Part shown: positions 30,637 through 31,208 of the stretch, one piece after another
Layout of the letters: the number at the start of each line of letters is the position of its first letter
How positions within the stretch are numbered: position 1 is the stretch's first letter
NCBI GenBank assembly: GCA_037447655.1
Contig: JBBHKE010001408.1
Location: 58,958-90,165 of the forward strand
Length of the DNA stretch: 31,208 bases
Direction of reading: 5' to 3'
Source of the DNA: Zygnema cylindricum
Taxonomy: Eukaryota > Streptophyta > Zygnematophyceae > Zygnematales > Zygnemataceae
Notes under the pieces: model-generated
Database searches by the model: none
What the model was told of the DNA's origin: nothing
The model's input: only the letters and a program-made list of their open reading frames with translations
Position numbers and translations under genes: made by a program

Positions 30637-30767
30637 CCATGTCCTCTTCGAGATTTGCAAGACCGTTGCTCTTTTATTAAAGTGAACCTCCATCAGGCAA
30701 AAAGCGGGGTTGTTTACAGGAAAAAGTACCTTTCCGTAATAAACCGTACTTTTTTTTTTTTTTTTAT

Positions 30768-30980
30768 TTGCAAAAGATGTTTACTAGAAATTTGTTAAGA
30801 TTCTCCAAACTTTTTGGCGAAAAACTTCCACCGTCCGATTTTGAATTTTTGACGCAAACGCCCCTTCTTTTCAGTGTCTGGATAGTCCCCTCCGACTATC
30901 CTCAAGAGGACACTTTACACTTACTGGACGCGTGTATTGGTTCGCTTGTAAAAGTCAAATTCGATCCACGACGGACGTGA
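30768..30980 (+). CDS. Short ORF of uncertain status
   Basis: This 70-codon ORF has a fairly protein-like C-terminal half (LLFSVWIVPSDYPQEDTLHLLDACIGSLVKVKFDPRRT). A pyrimidine run ending cttttcag at about 30865-30877 could be a 3' splice site, making the following 100 bases a terminal exon. An AATAAA (30984-30989) follows the stop. It may equally be chance, because the family is not recognised and the start is not supported. Confidence 0.2.
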   Translation: MQKMFTRNLLRFSKLFGEKLPPSDFEFLTQTPLLFSVWIVPSDYPQEDTLHLLDACIGSLVKVKFDPRRT

Positions 30981-31131
30981 AGTAATAAACTTACATGTGT
31001 CAAATGGCTTGTGCCTTCTGACATCAAAGCCACCCTGTTCGACGACAAAATCTTAAAGTAATAAACTTACATGTGGCAAATGGCTTGTGCCTTCTTACAT
31101 CAAAGCCACCTTGTTCGACGACAAAATCTTA
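30980..31131. repeat. 76-bp tandem repeat, two copies
   Basis: Copies 30980-31055 and 31056-31131 differ at about three bases. Each begins aagtaataaacttacatgtg and so carries an AATAAA. The remaining 77 bases of the window show no feature. Confidence 0.92.
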
Positions 31132-31208
31132 GTTGTATGACATCTTGTCACGCCTCCGCTGGTACAGCGATAATTCATGAACGTACAAATTGTACATTCA
31201 TTGACATT

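Overview
This is a eukaryotic, non-coding, transposon-dense window. I found no convincing host gene, tRNA or rRNA. The evidence for a nuclear genome is a pair of copia-type LTR elements with Gag remnants, a hAT-like element with an 8-bp target duplication, TA-flanked mariner-like MITEs and TTA/TAA-flanked Harbinger-like MITEs. I cannot name the organism. Both LTR families appear to prime from the internal (anticodon-loop) part of initiator tRNA-Met, as the classic copia element does, rather than from the tRNA 3' end.

Layout. 1-481: a non-complementary reversal (mirror image) of the adjacent sequence, then a 5-bp target duplication. 482-15558: a composite LTR retroelement, bounded by outer LTRs and an identical CTCAG duplication at 477-481 and 15559-15563. 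It is read mostly on the minus strand. It holds at least three more-or-less complete internal copies, one inverted segment (about 9.7-11.9 kb) and five LTRs or LTR pieces. Each copy runs LTR, primer site, Gag-like ORF, long Lys/Ser/Glu-rich ORFs of unknown function, LTR. No reverse transcriptase, integrase or protease is seen. 15564-16651: unassigned. 16652-17692: two abutting TA-flanked MITEs. 17775-18698: a Harbinger-like MITE that runs into a 10-N gap. 18709-19490: a second long mirror repeat starting exactly at the gap edge. 19727-25300: more MITEs, including one 948-bp MITE nested inside another, simple repeats and a diverged dispersed repeat. 25326-30636: a hAT-like element with 8-bp duplications, itself holding a gag-only copia-type element (26113-30316). 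30637-31208: a short ambiguous ORF and a 76-bp tandem repeat.

How it works together: nothing here is an operon or pathway. The coding remnants are Gag-like structural proteins, plus unknown hydrophilic proteins where pol would normally be. Both LTR families therefore look non-autonomous and would need polymerase and integrase from elsewhere. The most unusual signals are the two mirror repeats (359/360 and 351/351 bases by hand comparison). No known template-directed process makes them. Because one starts at a gap and the other at the window edge, an assembly or data-processing error is the leading explanation.
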